Of a stretch of DNA of 64,000 bases, positions 8,498 to 15,991 are shown piece after piece. The DNA is from a virus. A model generated the notes under the pieces. That model made no database searches and had not been told where the DNA came from. It saw nothing but the letters and a program-made list of their open reading frames with translations. The position numbers were made by a program, and so were the translations under genes. Location: IMG/VR virus record IMGVR_UViG_3300042891_001512, positions 1 through 64,000 of that record; one strand, written 5' to 3'. Each line of letters starts with the position of its first letter. Position 1 is the first letter of the stretch.

Positions 8498-8975
8498 TTA
8501 CTTACTTAACTTGTTAATTAACTCAGAAAAAGAATTAAGATTTTCCTTAATTTCTTTCCAAGTATATTTATAGCTACTAAATTGACCATGATACAGAGAA
8601 TCTTTTTCATATATCATCTCCATGATGGCATTGTTATCCCAATCCCACAAAAAGTATGGACGGTCATACTCCCACTTTTTGCAGAACTTAATACGAAAAT
8701 CCATGTCGTATGCTCGAGATTCTAATACTCGAATAAGCTGATTATGAAGACTGGATTCTAACTCTTTGCGCTGACGATCCCAGAATTTAGCAAATGGGGT
8801 TAAAACTTCAACCCTTTCTGCATTATTGAAATTCTTTGGTATTAACGCAAAGACTTCTTCTGCTGACAATTTTATTGACAGGTTTGTTTTTGATTCCCAC
8901 CTGTCTACTCTAGTTTCTTTTATCATGTTTTTCCCCGTTGTTTGTTTAAGTTGATTTTCTTAAACCCGGACAACA
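8479..8975. repeat. 16-bp perfect inverted repeats flanking one gene
   Basis: CTTGTTGTCCGGGTTT at 8479-8494 is the exact reverse complement of the 16 bases at 8960-8975. The only gene between them is the 142-aa hypothetical protein. The arms could be ends of a small mobile cassette, operator sites, or arms of a long-range RNA structure. No transposase or target duplication is apparent. Confidence 0.6.
8498..8926 (-). CDS. Hypothetical protein, 142 aa, within inverted repeats
   Basis: A charged, largely helical soluble protein with many aromatic residues (KKWEYDRPYFLWDWD). No motif recognised. Its stop and start lie just inside the 16-bp inverted repeats at 8479 and 8960, so it may be a discrete cassette. 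Confidence 0.55.
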   Translation of the reverse strand: MIKETRVDRWESKTNLSIKLSAEEVFALIPKNFNNAERVEVLTPFAKFWDRQRKELESSLHNQLIRVLESRAYDMDFRIKFCKKWEYDRPYFLWDWDNNAIMEMIYEKDSLYHGQFSSYKYTWKEIKENLNSFSELINKLSK

Positions 8976-8981
8976 AGAAAC

Positions 8982-9023
8982 TTAATTCAATGTTTTACTT
9001 GCCAGAATAATCGCAAGGTTCAT
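8982..9023 (-). other. Candidate 13-aa leader peptide after conserved hairpin
   Basis: The hairpin GTCCA-CCAA-TGGAC (9034-9047) lies just upstream, in the leftward direction, of an ATG opening the peptide MNLAIILASKTLN. The same arrangement recurs at 9567-9656 with MNHTIAMVCKTLGF..., sharing M-N-x-x-I-x4-K-T-L. The hairpin overlaps the only purine-rich pre-ATG sequence (GGTGGA), so it could gate translation. Coding status is uncertain. Confidence 0.35.
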
Positions 9024-9058
9024 GTTATTTAACGTCCACCAATGGACAATGTACTTGA

Positions 9059-9412
9059 TTAGCAGTTAGTGCCGCACAAGGCTTTAATGCCTGTAGGAGA
9101 AGCCTTTACTGACTCTTCCCATAGGTTTACTGAATGAAGGGTCCAGCGGTAGCCCCACATGCGTGCACGTGAATCCCATGAACGCTCACCTAGAAGGCGA
9201 ACAATCTTCCCATTGTACATCTTGTTCATGTACTCTGGGATGTTATGGGTGTGTGTGAATGTATGGCTATCAGATGCACCGCACCCATCAAGCTGTATCC
9301 ACACTGCCTGGCCATCATGGCACACGTACTTGCCAATAACCTCGGCATACTGTGCATGTGTGTTGTACGCCTGAGCCATCTGCTCACACGTGGTTAGTGT
9401 TACTGGTGACAT
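9059..9412 (-). CDS. Small OB-fold-like hypothetical protein, 117 aa
   Basis: A GGGAGGAAAG Shine-Dalgarno precedes the ATG. The product (MSPVTLTTCEQMAQAYNTH) contains the stretch YAEVIGKYVCHDGQAVWIQLDG, which looks like beta-barrel strands, and later RLLGERSW. A small OB-like fold is possible but I see no decisive motif. It is followed downstream by the hairpin element at 9034. Confidence 0.5.
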   Translation of the reverse strand: MSPVTLTTCEQMAQAYNTHAQYAEVIGKYVCHDGQAVWIQLDGCGASDSHTFTHTHNIPEYMNKMYNGKIVRLLGERSWDSRARMWGYRWTLHSVNLWEESVKASPTGIKALCGTNC

Positions 9413-9414
9413 GG

Positions 9415-9564
9415 TTACTTTCCTCCCTTATTGGTGATTGATGTTTCTACTAGGTATGCCCTTACATAGGCACATGTCTTTGCATTTACTGGTATGTTGT
9501 GCTTTACACAATGCAGTAGGTACTTACGGTACGTACGTGCATATGATGTCCTGTTATGCTCCAT
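9415..9564 (-). CDS. Basic small protein, 49 aa
   Basis: ATG at 9562-9564 has an AAAGGAGA Shine-Dalgarno. The stop lies 2 nt before the next ATG, implying coupling. The product is Arg/Lys/Tyr-rich (RTSYARTYRKYLLHC), compatible with nucleic-acid binding. Unknown function. Confidence 0.5.
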   Translation of the reverse strand: MEHNRTSYARTYRKYLLHCVKHNIPVNAKTCAYVRAYLVETSITNKGGK

Positions 9565-9566
9565 GA

Positions 9567-9632
9567 TTATCTCCTTTGTATGAGTTGAATAAAGCCCAAT
9601 GTTTTACATACCATGGCTATCGTATGGTTCAT
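9567..9632 (-). other. Candidate 21-aa leader peptide after conserved hairpin (second copy)
   Basis: Hairpin GTCCACCAATGGAC at 9643-9656 precedes an ATG at 9630-9632 encoding MNHTIAMVCKTLGFIQLIQRR. The stop overlaps the Shine-Dalgarno of the 49-aa gene. This placement is typical of translational coupling or attenuation. Paralogous to the element at 8982-9047. Confidence 0.35.
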
Positions 9633-9672
9633 GTTGTTTAGTGTCCACCAATGGACAGTACTACCACCTGTA

Positions 9673-9903
9673 TTACAGGCTAATAATAGGACGTACCTTA
9701 TTATTAAACTGCATGAAGTATTCCTTACCTGTGCCACCCTCTGTGCAGAAGAAAAGGTTACCTTCTGTCCTGTGATTAATGATGTTTATATCTCTTAGTG
9801 CTACATCACCATTCTCTTTAAAGAAAGATACAGTTGTACTCCAATTATATTGAGTAACAACTATCCTTCCATTCTTATTACCTGTGTATGTTATTGATGA
9901 CAT
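9673..9903 (-). CDS. Hypothetical protein, 76 aa
   Basis: A beta-rich small protein (MSSITYTGNKNGRIVVTQYNW) preceded by an AAGAAAG-type weak Shine-Dalgarno. It is the first gene of the long leftward run, adjoining the gene-free strand-switch region. Function unknown. Confidence 0.45.
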   Translation of the reverse strand: MSSITYTGNKNGRIVVTQYNWSTTVSFFKENGDVALRDINIINHRTEGNLFFCTEGGTGKEYFMQFNNKVRPIISL

Positions 9904-10225
9904 GATTGTCTACTTTCTTGTTAGTTAAGACCCCATACCCGGGTGGGCACGTTAAAAGTCTTAAGGGTCTACATATACCCACTAGTGGTGGCCCATATTT
10001 TTTCCATATTTTTAGCCTATTAGTTTTTTTTATATATGTTTTTACATCAAAAATTTTTCCTTTATTTTTATACCTATATAGGAAATCGCCCGCAAAAAAA
10101 GTTTGGAATATATTGCTATAGAGGTTGTCAAAGGTAAACATGCTTTGCTATTATCTTTGTTGTCATATAGATATCATGTACAAGAATCATATAACCATCA
10201 ATGCCTAGTACAAAAGGATAAGAAA
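9904..10225. promoter_or_regulatory. Gene-free divergent control region
   Basis: This 320-nt AT-rich region lies between divergent genes. On the + strand TTGTCA (10125-10130) and TATTAT (10149-10154) are spaced 18 nt, a plausible sigma70-type promoter for the 64-aa gene. Near 9930-9995 is a GC-rich, partly palindromic patch (ACCCGGGTGGG, then CCCACTAGTGG) that may be an operator or leader structure for the leftward genes. Frames of 70-90 codons exist but lack Shine-Dalgarno sites and look random. Confidence 0.45.
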
Positions 10226-10420
10226 ATGAGTAAGAACAAGAATACGTTGACAAAAGAATCCCAGGATGATATTCAACTGGATATGTTCGAGGATTATGAG
10301 GGGTTGGACGTGGAAGATGATATCTTCTATCAATTTAACTCTAAGACATATTATGGAGCTAAGTCAGCTTATGTTGATGTTGAAGATTATGATTTCGACA
10401 ACTATGGTTACAACGACTAA
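10226..10420 (+). CDS. Acidic small protein with clamp-binding motif QLDMF, 64 aa
   Basis: ATG 10226 has an AAAGGATAAG Shine-Dalgarno; the open frame extends further upstream without one. Residues 17-21 are QLDMF, fitting the beta-clamp-binding consensus QL(S/D)(L/M)F. The remainder is extremely acidic and Tyr-rich, which could mimic DNA or occupy a basic groove. It is transcribed alone from a candidate promoter at 10125 and ends at a strong terminator. Clamp inhibition or recruitment is inferred. Confidence 0.6.
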   Translation: MSKNKNTLTKESQDDIQLDMFEDYEGLDVEDDIFYQFNSKTYYGAKSAYVDVEDYDFDNYGYND

Positions 10421-10440
10421 TATTTAACCTATATAAAAAG

Positions 10441-10473
10441 AAAAACCCCCTGGATATACCGGGGGGTTTTTTT
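10441..10473. terminator. Bidirectional Rho-independent terminator
   Basis: CCCCC(T)...GGGGGG forms a GC stem with loop TGGATATACC. It is flanked by an A-run on the left and T7 on the right, so it works for both the rightward 64-aa gene and the leftward 106-aa gene. Confidence 0.85.
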
Positions 10474-10493
10474 ATATCCTTATATAAGTATTA

Positions 10494-10814
10494 TTAAAGA
10501 TCATCTAAGTCGTTAGGAAACTCTCTAGGATCGATCACCCAGGACTCAATACCATCCTCTTCGGATAATCCTTCTATAATAGAAAATTTATCCCTACCGG
10601 TAAGCTCGGAAATATCATCGATCATTTCCCATACCTCAATACTAAAAACATTAAATACCAAGTTACCGTTACCATCAGGATGGAAGGTGACTACGCTTTC
10701 GGTCTCCAAGTCTTCGTCGTCAAGTAAGAAGACCTGTTCTTCTAGCTCTTCCCCGTTTTCCCTATTATAGATAATAAGTTCAAACAATTTTTTAAAAAAG
10801 TCCATAAACATCAA
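10494..10814 (-). CDS. Acidic hypothetical protein, 106 aa
   Basis: A strongly acidic protein (ENGEELEEQVFLLDDEDLETE) with an amphipathic N-terminus (MDFFKKLFELI). The Asp/Glu content suggests a DNA mimic or protein-interaction role but no family is recognised. It ends just before the shared terminator at 10441. Confidence 0.55.
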   Translation of the reverse strand: MMFMDFFKKLFELIIYNRENGEELEEQVFLLDDEDLETESVVTFHPDGNGNLVFNVFSIEVWEMIDDISELTGRDKFSIIEGLSEEDGIESWVIDPREFPNDLDDL

Positions 10815-10897
10815 TTCGCTAGATGATACTCTTATAGTAATCTGTTAAAAAATAAAAAAATAATTTTCGCCGCGAAATGCGCCGGGAAGGCAATGAT

Positions 10898-11065
10898 CTA
10901 ATCTTTAACTTCTTTTATGTAGTTCTCTTCCCACGAATCACCACAATCCCTACACTTAACAGAAAAACGTTCTACACGTTTATCTTTAGAACCAAGTTTA
11001 GTAGCTGAGTGATTCGGTGGGAATGAACAATCGGAGCAGGCGGTTGATTCAAACCCCTGGCTCAT
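10898..11065 (-). CDS. Zinc-ribbon protein coupled to RecA, 55 aa
   Basis: Its ATG (11063-11065) overlaps the RecA stop by 2 nt, so translation is coupled. C10-x2-C13 and C38-x2-C41 form a clear two-knuckle zinc ribbon with a basic centre (GSKDKRVERF). It is probably a nucleic-acid-binding accessory to recombination or replication; the specific role is unknown. Confidence 0.65.
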   Translation of the reverse strand: MSQGFESTACSDCSFPPNHSATKLGSKDKRVERFSVKCRDCGDSWEENYIKEVKD

Positions 11066-12033
11066 ATGTTATTCTTTTCCTTAATTAACGCTATAAGTTT
11101 TTCGTCTAGCTTTAGCTTCTCTACAGCATTATCTCTACCTTGAGCAAAGTTTTCGCCATCAAGATAAACCCAAGCACCTTTTTGGGTAAAGATACCTTGA
11201 CCTAAAGCAAGATCGAACAAACAACCGAATTGATCTACACCCTTACCATAAAGAATATCAAATTCTGTAATCTTTAATGGTGGGGCCATCTTATTCTTAA
11301 TAATCTTAGCTTTAACTTTAATACCTATAGCTTCGCCAGACTTGTCCTTAAGATCTTCCTTCTTACGCAAATCTATACGAACCGAAGCAGCATACTTAAG
11401 AGCCATACCGCCAGGAGTAGTTTCCGGGTTACCGAACATAATACCAATTTTATTGCGCAACTGGTTTATAAACAATAGGAGCGTTTTTGTCTCGGATGCG
11501 GCCGAAACTAGCTTTCGCATCGCTTTGGCCATTAGACGAGCTTGTAGGCCCATCTGAGCCGATTCCATCTCACCTTCCAGCTCTGCTTTCGGAATAAGTG
11601 AAGCAACAGAGTCAATCACAACAACTCCCACTTCGCCAGATCGAACAAGGCGGTCAACTATCTCCAAAGCTTGCTCGCCGTAATCTGGCTGAGAAAAAAT
11701 TAACTCATCCAAGTCTACGCCTAGTGCGGTCATGTAGATTGGGTCCAAAGCATGCTCAGCATCAATGTAAGCACACTTCAGACCCATCTTCTGAGCTTCT
11801 GTAATAACAGTCAAAGCAATAGTAGATTTACCAGAAGATTCTGGTCCATATATTTCTACTATTCTTCCTCTAGGTAAACCACCAATACCTAGAATCTTGT
11901 CTAGCGTGGGAGCGCCAGTCGGAACAGAAGGCCATTTTTCTACATTGGTAGACCCGAGAGTAATCACGGATCCGGCACCAAACTGACGCTCTAATTGAGC
12001 GATAATAACATCTAAAGCTTTTGAATCATCCAT
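11062..12033 (-). CDS. recA: RecA-family recombinase, 323 aa
   Basis: An ATP-dependent strand-exchange protein for recombination-dependent replication and repair. Walker A GPESSGKST is at residues 63-71. VVVIDSVASL (Walker B), the QLR..IG loop (NQLRNKIGIMFG) and the KNKMAPP / FDILYGKG core motifs are all present. The length is near that of bacterial RecA minus part of the C-terminal tail. Phrases such as LPRGRIVEIYGPESSGKST resemble actinobacterial RecA. The gene lies 12 nt after a small helical gene and is coupled to a zinc-ribbon gene. Confidence 0.95.
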   Translation of the reverse strand: MDDSKALDVIIAQLERQFGAGSVITLGSTNVEKWPSVPTGAPTLDKILGIGGLPRGRIVEIYGPESSGKSTIALTVITEAQKMGLKCAYIDAEHALDPIYMTALGVDLDELIFSQPDYGEQALEIVDRLVRSGEVGVVVIDSVASLIPKAELEGEMESAQMGLQARLMAKAMRKLVSAASETKTLLLFINQLRNKIGIMFGNPETTPGGMALKYAASVRIDLRKKEDLKDKSGEAIGIKVKAKIIKNKMAPPLKITEFDILYGKGVDQFGCLFDLALGQGIFTQKGAWVYLDGENFAQGRDNAVEKLKLDEKLIALIKEKNNI

Positions 12034-12045
12034 AAAGATATTCTA

Positions 12046-12225
12046 TCACACTTTCAATGCTAAAGCTTCTTGAACTTCCTTCATCTTCTCTACAACCTTG
12101 GCTTCAACAAATCTAAGTTCAGCTTGGGTTTGTGGATCTTGACCAAGCATTGATTGTCTTACTTGTTCGCGCAATTTAGTTAACTGCTTAAGATAAGCAA
12201 ATGATGGCTTTATTGTTTTACTCAT
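12046..12225 (-). CDS. Small helical protein upstream of recA, 59 aa
   Basis: ATG at 12223-12225 has an AGGAGTACC Shine-Dalgarno. The product is a charged helix-rich protein (KQLTKLREQVRQSM; EAKVVEKMKEVQEAL), possibly a coiled coil. It is first in the leftward recA operon and divergent from the 12279 gene. Unknown role. Confidence 0.55.
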   Translation of the reverse strand: MSKTIKPSFAYLKQLTKLREQVRQSMLGQDPQTQAELRFVEAKVVEKMKEVQEALALKV

Positions 12226-12247
12226 TGTGAGGTACTCCTAATCTTGA

Positions 12248-12256
12248 TGGTATAAT
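12248..12256 (+). promoter_or_regulatory. Extended -10 promoter (TGGTATAAT)
   Basis: TGG-TATAAT gives a consensus extended -10 in the divergent gap, 22 nt before the start of the small rightward gene at 12279. No strong -35 is visible, as expected for an extended -10. Confidence 0.55.
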
Positions 12257-12278
12257 TACTAGAAGAAATTATATACAG

Positions 12279-12452
12279 ATGGGATACAAAATGCAACGCA
12301 GAATAGAATTAGATGAGAATTTTTACAGAGCAGTGTTCTTGCTTAAGAATAGATTTAACAACGTAAATGACCTCGTAAAGTATTGGGCATATGCAGGACC
12401 TTGTGATGAAGGTCAACCGCAAATAGAAAACATAAAAAAAATTGGCAAGTGA
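12279..12452 (+). CDS. Small hypothetical protein, 57 aa
   Basis: Starts at ATG 12279 (or in-frame ATG 12291). The product includes RIELDENFYRAVFLLKNRF and ends in a Lys-rich tail. It is the first rightward gene after the extended -10 at 12248. No family recognised; coding is supported by the promoter and by the frame occupying the gap. Confidence 0.45.
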   Translation: MGYKMQRRIELDENFYRAVFLLKNRFNNVNDLVKYWAYAGPCDEGQPQIENIKKIGK

Positions 12453-12609
12453 CTTGAAGTAAAGAAAGAAAAATAGTAGACTGGGATTTTACCCCCTACC
12501 CCCTACCCCCTTACTATATACATATATGTTATAAATAATATGTATATATATAATAATATATTATATTAATATATAGAATCTTAATTTTTAAAACATGATC
12601 GGAGCACAA
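12453..12609. other. C-tract plus AT-rich palindromic segment (candidate origin or late control region)
   Basis: Three C5 runs separated by TA (12491-12511) are followed by about 75 nt of almost pure A/T with overlapping alternating TA palindromes (12515-12590). This directly precedes the first gene of the rightward morphogenesis block. It could be a DNA-unwinding element, a late promoter region or a polymerase entry site. No ORF lies here. Confidence 0.35.
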
Positions 12610-14025
12610 ATGAAGATATATCAGATATACGTTCCGGATCTTAACGCATACGTTAAATACAAAGTATTAGAACCAGAAGAAATAGAGTCATTCGTTTCGC
12701 AGCTAAATGCTAAGACTGAAAAAGAACGAAGAAGAAAAGTTCTTCAATATGTAATCTTTAACTTAAAAACAGAAATATCTCAAGCATTAGGATTAATGTC
12801 CAGACCCGATGCAGAAAGATGCGTAGAAGCATTGTATACGGGATGTGTAATGTTGAACCCTGGTTTAGACATAGATTACTGGGTTGCTATTGCCTATTCA
12901 TTTGGTGCCGAAGAATATGATCTATCTACAGATAGAAACTTTGAAGAACTAAAAAATATACTTAGTAAAGTAAAAGACAAAAAAGGTTCTAAAGGACAAG
13001 ATAAAGCAGTTCAAGTTGCCAAGAAGATAAGTAAACAAAAGTTCCTTGGATTGGAACATCATCTTAAGAATAATATTATTGGTCAAGATGAGGCAGTTGA
13101 ATCCATCTGCGAAGCATTAATTAGATCTCAGGCTGGTTTAAATGATTCCAACAGACCATTGGGGGTCTTTATGTTTGCCGGCGCTTCGGGTGTAGGCAAG
13201 ACACATTTAGCAAGAACTTTGCACGAATATTTGTTTACATTAGATTATCCGATGGTAAGAATAGATTGCGGTGAATTCCAACAAAAACATGAGAATCAAA
13301 AGCTAATAGGTTCACCCCCAGGTTATGTTGGACACGATGAAGGTGGCCAATTAGTTAATCAGATTCAAAAGAATCCTAACTCAGTAGTTTTGATAGATGA
13401 AGTAGAAAAAGCTCACCCAGATATTTGGAATACATTCTTGAGAGTATTTGACGAAGGAATTATTACTGATGGCAAAGGTGAAAAAGTAGACTTTAGAAAT
13501 ACCATAATAATATTAACAACTAACCTTGGTAACGAAAAAACGGTAGATCATATGATCGGTACCGGGACAGGTTTTAATAAGAATGTAAACTACCAAGGAT
13601 CAACATCTGCAATTCCATTGAAGTCTATGGTTGAAAGAAATACTATGGATGCAGCAAGAAAATACTTTAGACCTGAATTATTAAATAGAATTGATAAAGT
13701 TGTTGTGTTTAATCATTTAACTAGAGCTGACTGCGAAAGAATAGCTGAATTAGAAATGCGAATAATTTCTGACAAATTAAACAAAAAAGGTTTTAATATT
13801 GAATATAATCAAAATGTTATCAATGGTTTGATTGATAGAGGAATTGATACTGTCAAGGGGGCAAGAGGATTGGCTCAAGTTCGTAGAGATAAGATAGAAA
13901 CTTCATTAGCCAAGACGATAGTTAACACGTCCGTTCCCAAGGGAACAACATTTACTTTAGACTATTTGGATGACAACTTTCACTTTACGGTTATTAAACC
14001 AGCTAAAAAAGTAAAAACCACATAA
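12610..14025 (+). CDS. ClpB/ClpA-like AAA+ unfoldase with phage-specific N-terminus, 471 aa
   Basis: ATG 12610 is preferred over ATG 12595 because GGAG lies 7 nt before it. Residues 1-130 match no Clp N-domain. The rest is a Clp/Hsp100 D2-type module: IIGQDEAVESI, Walker A GASGVGKT at about 191-198, LIGSPPGYVGH pore-loop region, Walker B VVLIDEVEKAHPD at about 260, sensor TTNLGN, and a C-terminal small domain with GARGL. Only one ATPase ring is present. It heads the structural operon, so it probably remodels a virion or assembly protein. No ClpP-docking loop is obvious. Confidence 0.8.
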   Translation: MKIYQIYVPDLNAYVKYKVLEPEEIESFVSQLNAKTEKERRRKVLQYVIFNLKTEISQALGLMSRPDAERCVEALYTGCVMLNPGLDIDYWVAIAYSFGAEEYDLSTDRNFEELKNILSKVKDKKGSKGQDKAVQVAKKISKQKFLGLEHHLKNNIIGQDEAVESICEALIRSQAGLNDSNRPLGVFMFAGASGVGKTHLARTLHEYLFTLDYPMVRIDCGEFQQKHENQKLIGSPPGYVGHDEGGQLVNQIQKNPNSVVLIDEVEKAHPDIWNTFLRVFDEGIITDGKGEKVDFRNTIIILTTNLGNEKTVDHMIGTGTGFNKNVNYQGSTSAIPLKSMVERNTMDAARKYFRPELLNRIDKVVVFNHLTRADCERIAELEMRIISDKLNKKGFNIEYNQNVINGLIDRGIDTVKGARGLAQVRRDKIETSLAKTIVNTSVPKGTTFTLDYLDDNFHFTVIKPAKKVKTT

Positions 14026-14069
14026 CTATACCATTACTATTAATATTAAGTATTGGATTAGGAGTTTTA

Positions 14070-14276
14070 ATGGGAGAAGGAACAAGGCTTTCCGGAGCAA
14101 TCGCTCACACAAAAACTAGTGGTAGATCAATTGGCGCAGCCATCAAAAAAAACCCTAAGAAGAGCATGGCCATTGGAGCTGGAGCAGTTTTTGGCTATGG
14201 GGCCATGAGGGGCCGTAGAGGTTCTGGAACTGGGCAAAGAATGCCAGGTTCACAAAGAGGAATAAGGAACTACTAA
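14070..14276 (+). CDS. Gly/Ala/Arg-rich small protein, 68 aa
   Basis: The ATG follows GGAGTTTTA. The product is basic with a short hydrophobic glycine-zipper-like centre (SMAIGAGAVFGYGAMRG). It resembles small virion proteins that associate with DNA or membranes, and has the same Gly/Ala character as the next genes. Function unknown. Confidence 0.55.
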   Translation: MGEGTRLSGAIAHTKTSGRSIGAAIKKNPKKSMAIGAGAVFGYGAMRGRRGSGTGQRMPGSQRGIRNY

Positions 14277-14277
14277 C

Positions 14278-14637
14278 ATGCCGGCTTTACCGGGTAAAAA
14301 ACTTCCATACGTTTTAGATAAGCTTGGTTTAGGCGCAGGCGCAGCCGGGAGATACCTTGATACTCCACGCGGAGCAAAAATAGCAAACAGAGTAGAACAA
14401 AAAATGTTCAGAGGTGTAGGGAAAACTCTACACCCAATGGATAGATATAGCCCAGAATTTGCCGCGAAGCATAGAGCACAATCAATAGCTGCAAGGCAAA
14501 GACAAGTCGGTGGAAGATACGCAGCTGGAGCTATTGGCCTTGGAACGATGGGCATGTATAATGGTAGAAGTAGTGGATCAAGAGGTGGCCCAAGTCCAAT
14601 GACAAGGGCAAGACCAGGATCAGGTAGAAATCCATAA
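14278..14637 (+). CDS. Basic Gly/Arg-rich virion-type protein, 119 aa
   Basis: Rich in Gly, Ala and Arg, with a C-terminal disordered GRSSGSRGGPSPMTRARPGSG. It is 1 nt from the preceding gene and likely co-translated. Composition suggests an internal or ejected virion protein. No homologue recognised. Confidence 0.55.
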   Translation: MPALPGKKLPYVLDKLGLGAGAAGRYLDTPRGAKIANRVEQKMFRGVGKTLHPMDRYSPEFAAKHRAQSIAARQRQVGGRYAAGAIGLGTMGMYNGRSSGSRGGPSPMTRARPGSGRNP

Positions 14638-14659
14638 ATAAAACAAGTTAGGAAATGTG

Positions 14660-15073
14660 ATGAATGATTGGAAGAGTTATACAGATGTTAATGGTGATTT
14701 TCAACTAGCAAATTTTTTGTATAAAAGTATTAATGAATTGATGAAAAATTCTTTAGACATGGGGACATTATTGTCTAATGATCAATATAAGCTGAGGGCT
14801 TATAAAGAGCAAACAAAAAAATTGTTTAAGAACAAATGGTTGAACATAGCAGATGCGTTAGAGTATTTTGACATTCTAGAAAAATGTGTTTGCTACGTTG
14901 ATAGATCAGAACCTTACTGTGATGTTTGTAAAGGTTCAAGATATAAAATATCTTCGTATTTATCTCCAGATGAAATGAGAGAAGTAAGCACTTTTGTTAA
15001 CGCTATGCAAGATAGTGAGATCCAAGAGAAACTTCAAAAAGGTTTAATGAAGCTTCTAGAAGATATTAATTAA
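14660..15073 (+). CDS. Zinc-finger morphogenesis protein candidate, 137 aa
   Basis: ATG 14660 is chosen with AGGA upstream. Residues about 73-95 contain CVCYVDRSEPYCDVC, a compact zinc-binding site in an otherwise helical protein. Its position between the AAA+ gene and the large virion protein suggests an assembly or hub function. Not recognised. Confidence 0.55.
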   Translation: MNDWKSYTDVNGDFQLANFLYKSINELMKNSLDMGTLLSNDQYKLRAYKEQTKKLFKNKWLNIADALEYFDILEKCVCYVDRSEPYCDVCKGSRYKISSYLSPDEMREVSTFVNAMQDSEIQEKLQKGLMKLLEDIN

Positions 15074-15075
15074 TT

Positions 15076-15258
15076 ATGTTTTGCCCTCGTTGCGATTATC
15101 GCATGGAGTTAATGACTGAAGAAAGATTTGTCGAATATGGAAAACTTTCGGTCGAATCTAAGAAAGAGTACTTTTGTAATAATTGCGTTTGTGCTTTAAT
15201 AGAATGTTTTAAAGGTTCCGAATTTTATAGCTCTGATTGGATTGATTTTAATGGCTGA
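15076..15258 (+). CDS. Zinc-ribbon protein, 60 aa
   Basis: CPRC at residues 3-6 and CNNC at about 34-37 form a classical zinc ribbon. It starts 2 nt after the previous stop and overlaps the next gene by 8 nt. Unknown function. Confidence 0.6.
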   Translation: MFCPRCDYRMELMTEERFVEYGKLSVESKKEYFCNNCVCALIECFKGSEFYSSDWIDFNG

Positions 15259-15991
15259 TATACAAAAGTTTAATGATAAAGAACAATTTTTAAAAAGCTT
15301 TGAATCACTCCGTCCAGATTTATTTTTTCCAGAAAATTGGACTGATGAAGAAAGAACAAAAGCTGTTGAATTAATAAGACCTCAAAAAACTAGGTCAACA
15401 ATGTTTTCTTCAATACCTATGAATTGTGAATCTATCAAATGCATTTTTGCAGCGACATGTCCTTTATTAAAAGAAAATCTTGCTCCGAAAGGAAAACCAT
15501 GCCCGATAGAGATGGCTATGGTTGCACAGTTTACTGCTGAATATATGGAGCAGTTAGATGTTCATTCTGATAATTTGATTGAAGTTTCAATGATTAGAGA
15601 TCTTGTGGATCAAGAAGTGCAATACCTTCGTAAGACAAAGTTATTGGCTAAAGAGCACTTTATTCAAGAAAACATTATTGGTGTTGATCAAGAGGGTAGT
15701 CCAATATTAAAGAAAGAACTACACATGGCAGTTGAGCTGGAAGATAGATTGCATAAGAGAAGAAAAGATTTACGTAATCAACTTCTTGCAACCAGAGAAG
15801 CTAAAGCTAAAGCTGGTCAAATGCAAGCAGACAGCGCACAGGCTATATCTGATATTCTATATAAGGTACAATCTGTGCAAATTGAAAAAGAAAAATTGTT
15901 AAGACAAAAACTTGGAACATATGAAGTTGATGATTATATTGAAGCATCTAGTAAAGAATTAGAGGCTCCGCCAAATGGCGATAATCAATGA
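15251..15991 (+). CDS. Hypothetical Cys-rich/coiled-coil protein, 246 aa
   Basis: The start is ATG 15251. The N-terminal half has a Cys cluster (CESIKCIFAATCPL...PCPIE, residues about 59-88) that could bind zinc or an Fe-S cluster. The C-terminal half (about 120-235) is a long charged helix likely to form a coiled coil. It overlaps the start of the frameshifted exonuclease-like gene by 17 nt. The role is probably structural or assembly; not recognised. Confidence 0.55.
   Translation: MADIQKFNDKEQFLKSFESLRPDLFFPENWTDEERTKAVELIRPQKTRSTMFSSIPMNCESIKCIFAATCPLLKENLAPKGKPCPIEMAMVAQFTAEYMEQLDVHSDNLIEVSMIRDLVDQEVQYLRKTKLLAKEHFIQENIIGVDQEGSPILKKELHMAVELEDRLHKRRKDLRNQLLATREAKAKAGQMQADSAQAISDILYKVQSVQIEKEKLLRQKLGTYEVDDYIEASSKELEAPPNGDNQ

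Noticed and set aside
9878-10141. Leftward 87-codon frame and an opposing 71-codon frame in the strand-switch region
   Set aside because: No Shine-Dalgarno, overlap each other and the promoter, and composition is that of AT-rich intergenic DNA.
11040-11062. tRNA T-arm-like stretch (GGTTGATTCAAACCCC)
   Set aside because: It is the start of the zinc-ribbon gene coupled to recA; no acceptor or anticodon arm can be built around it.
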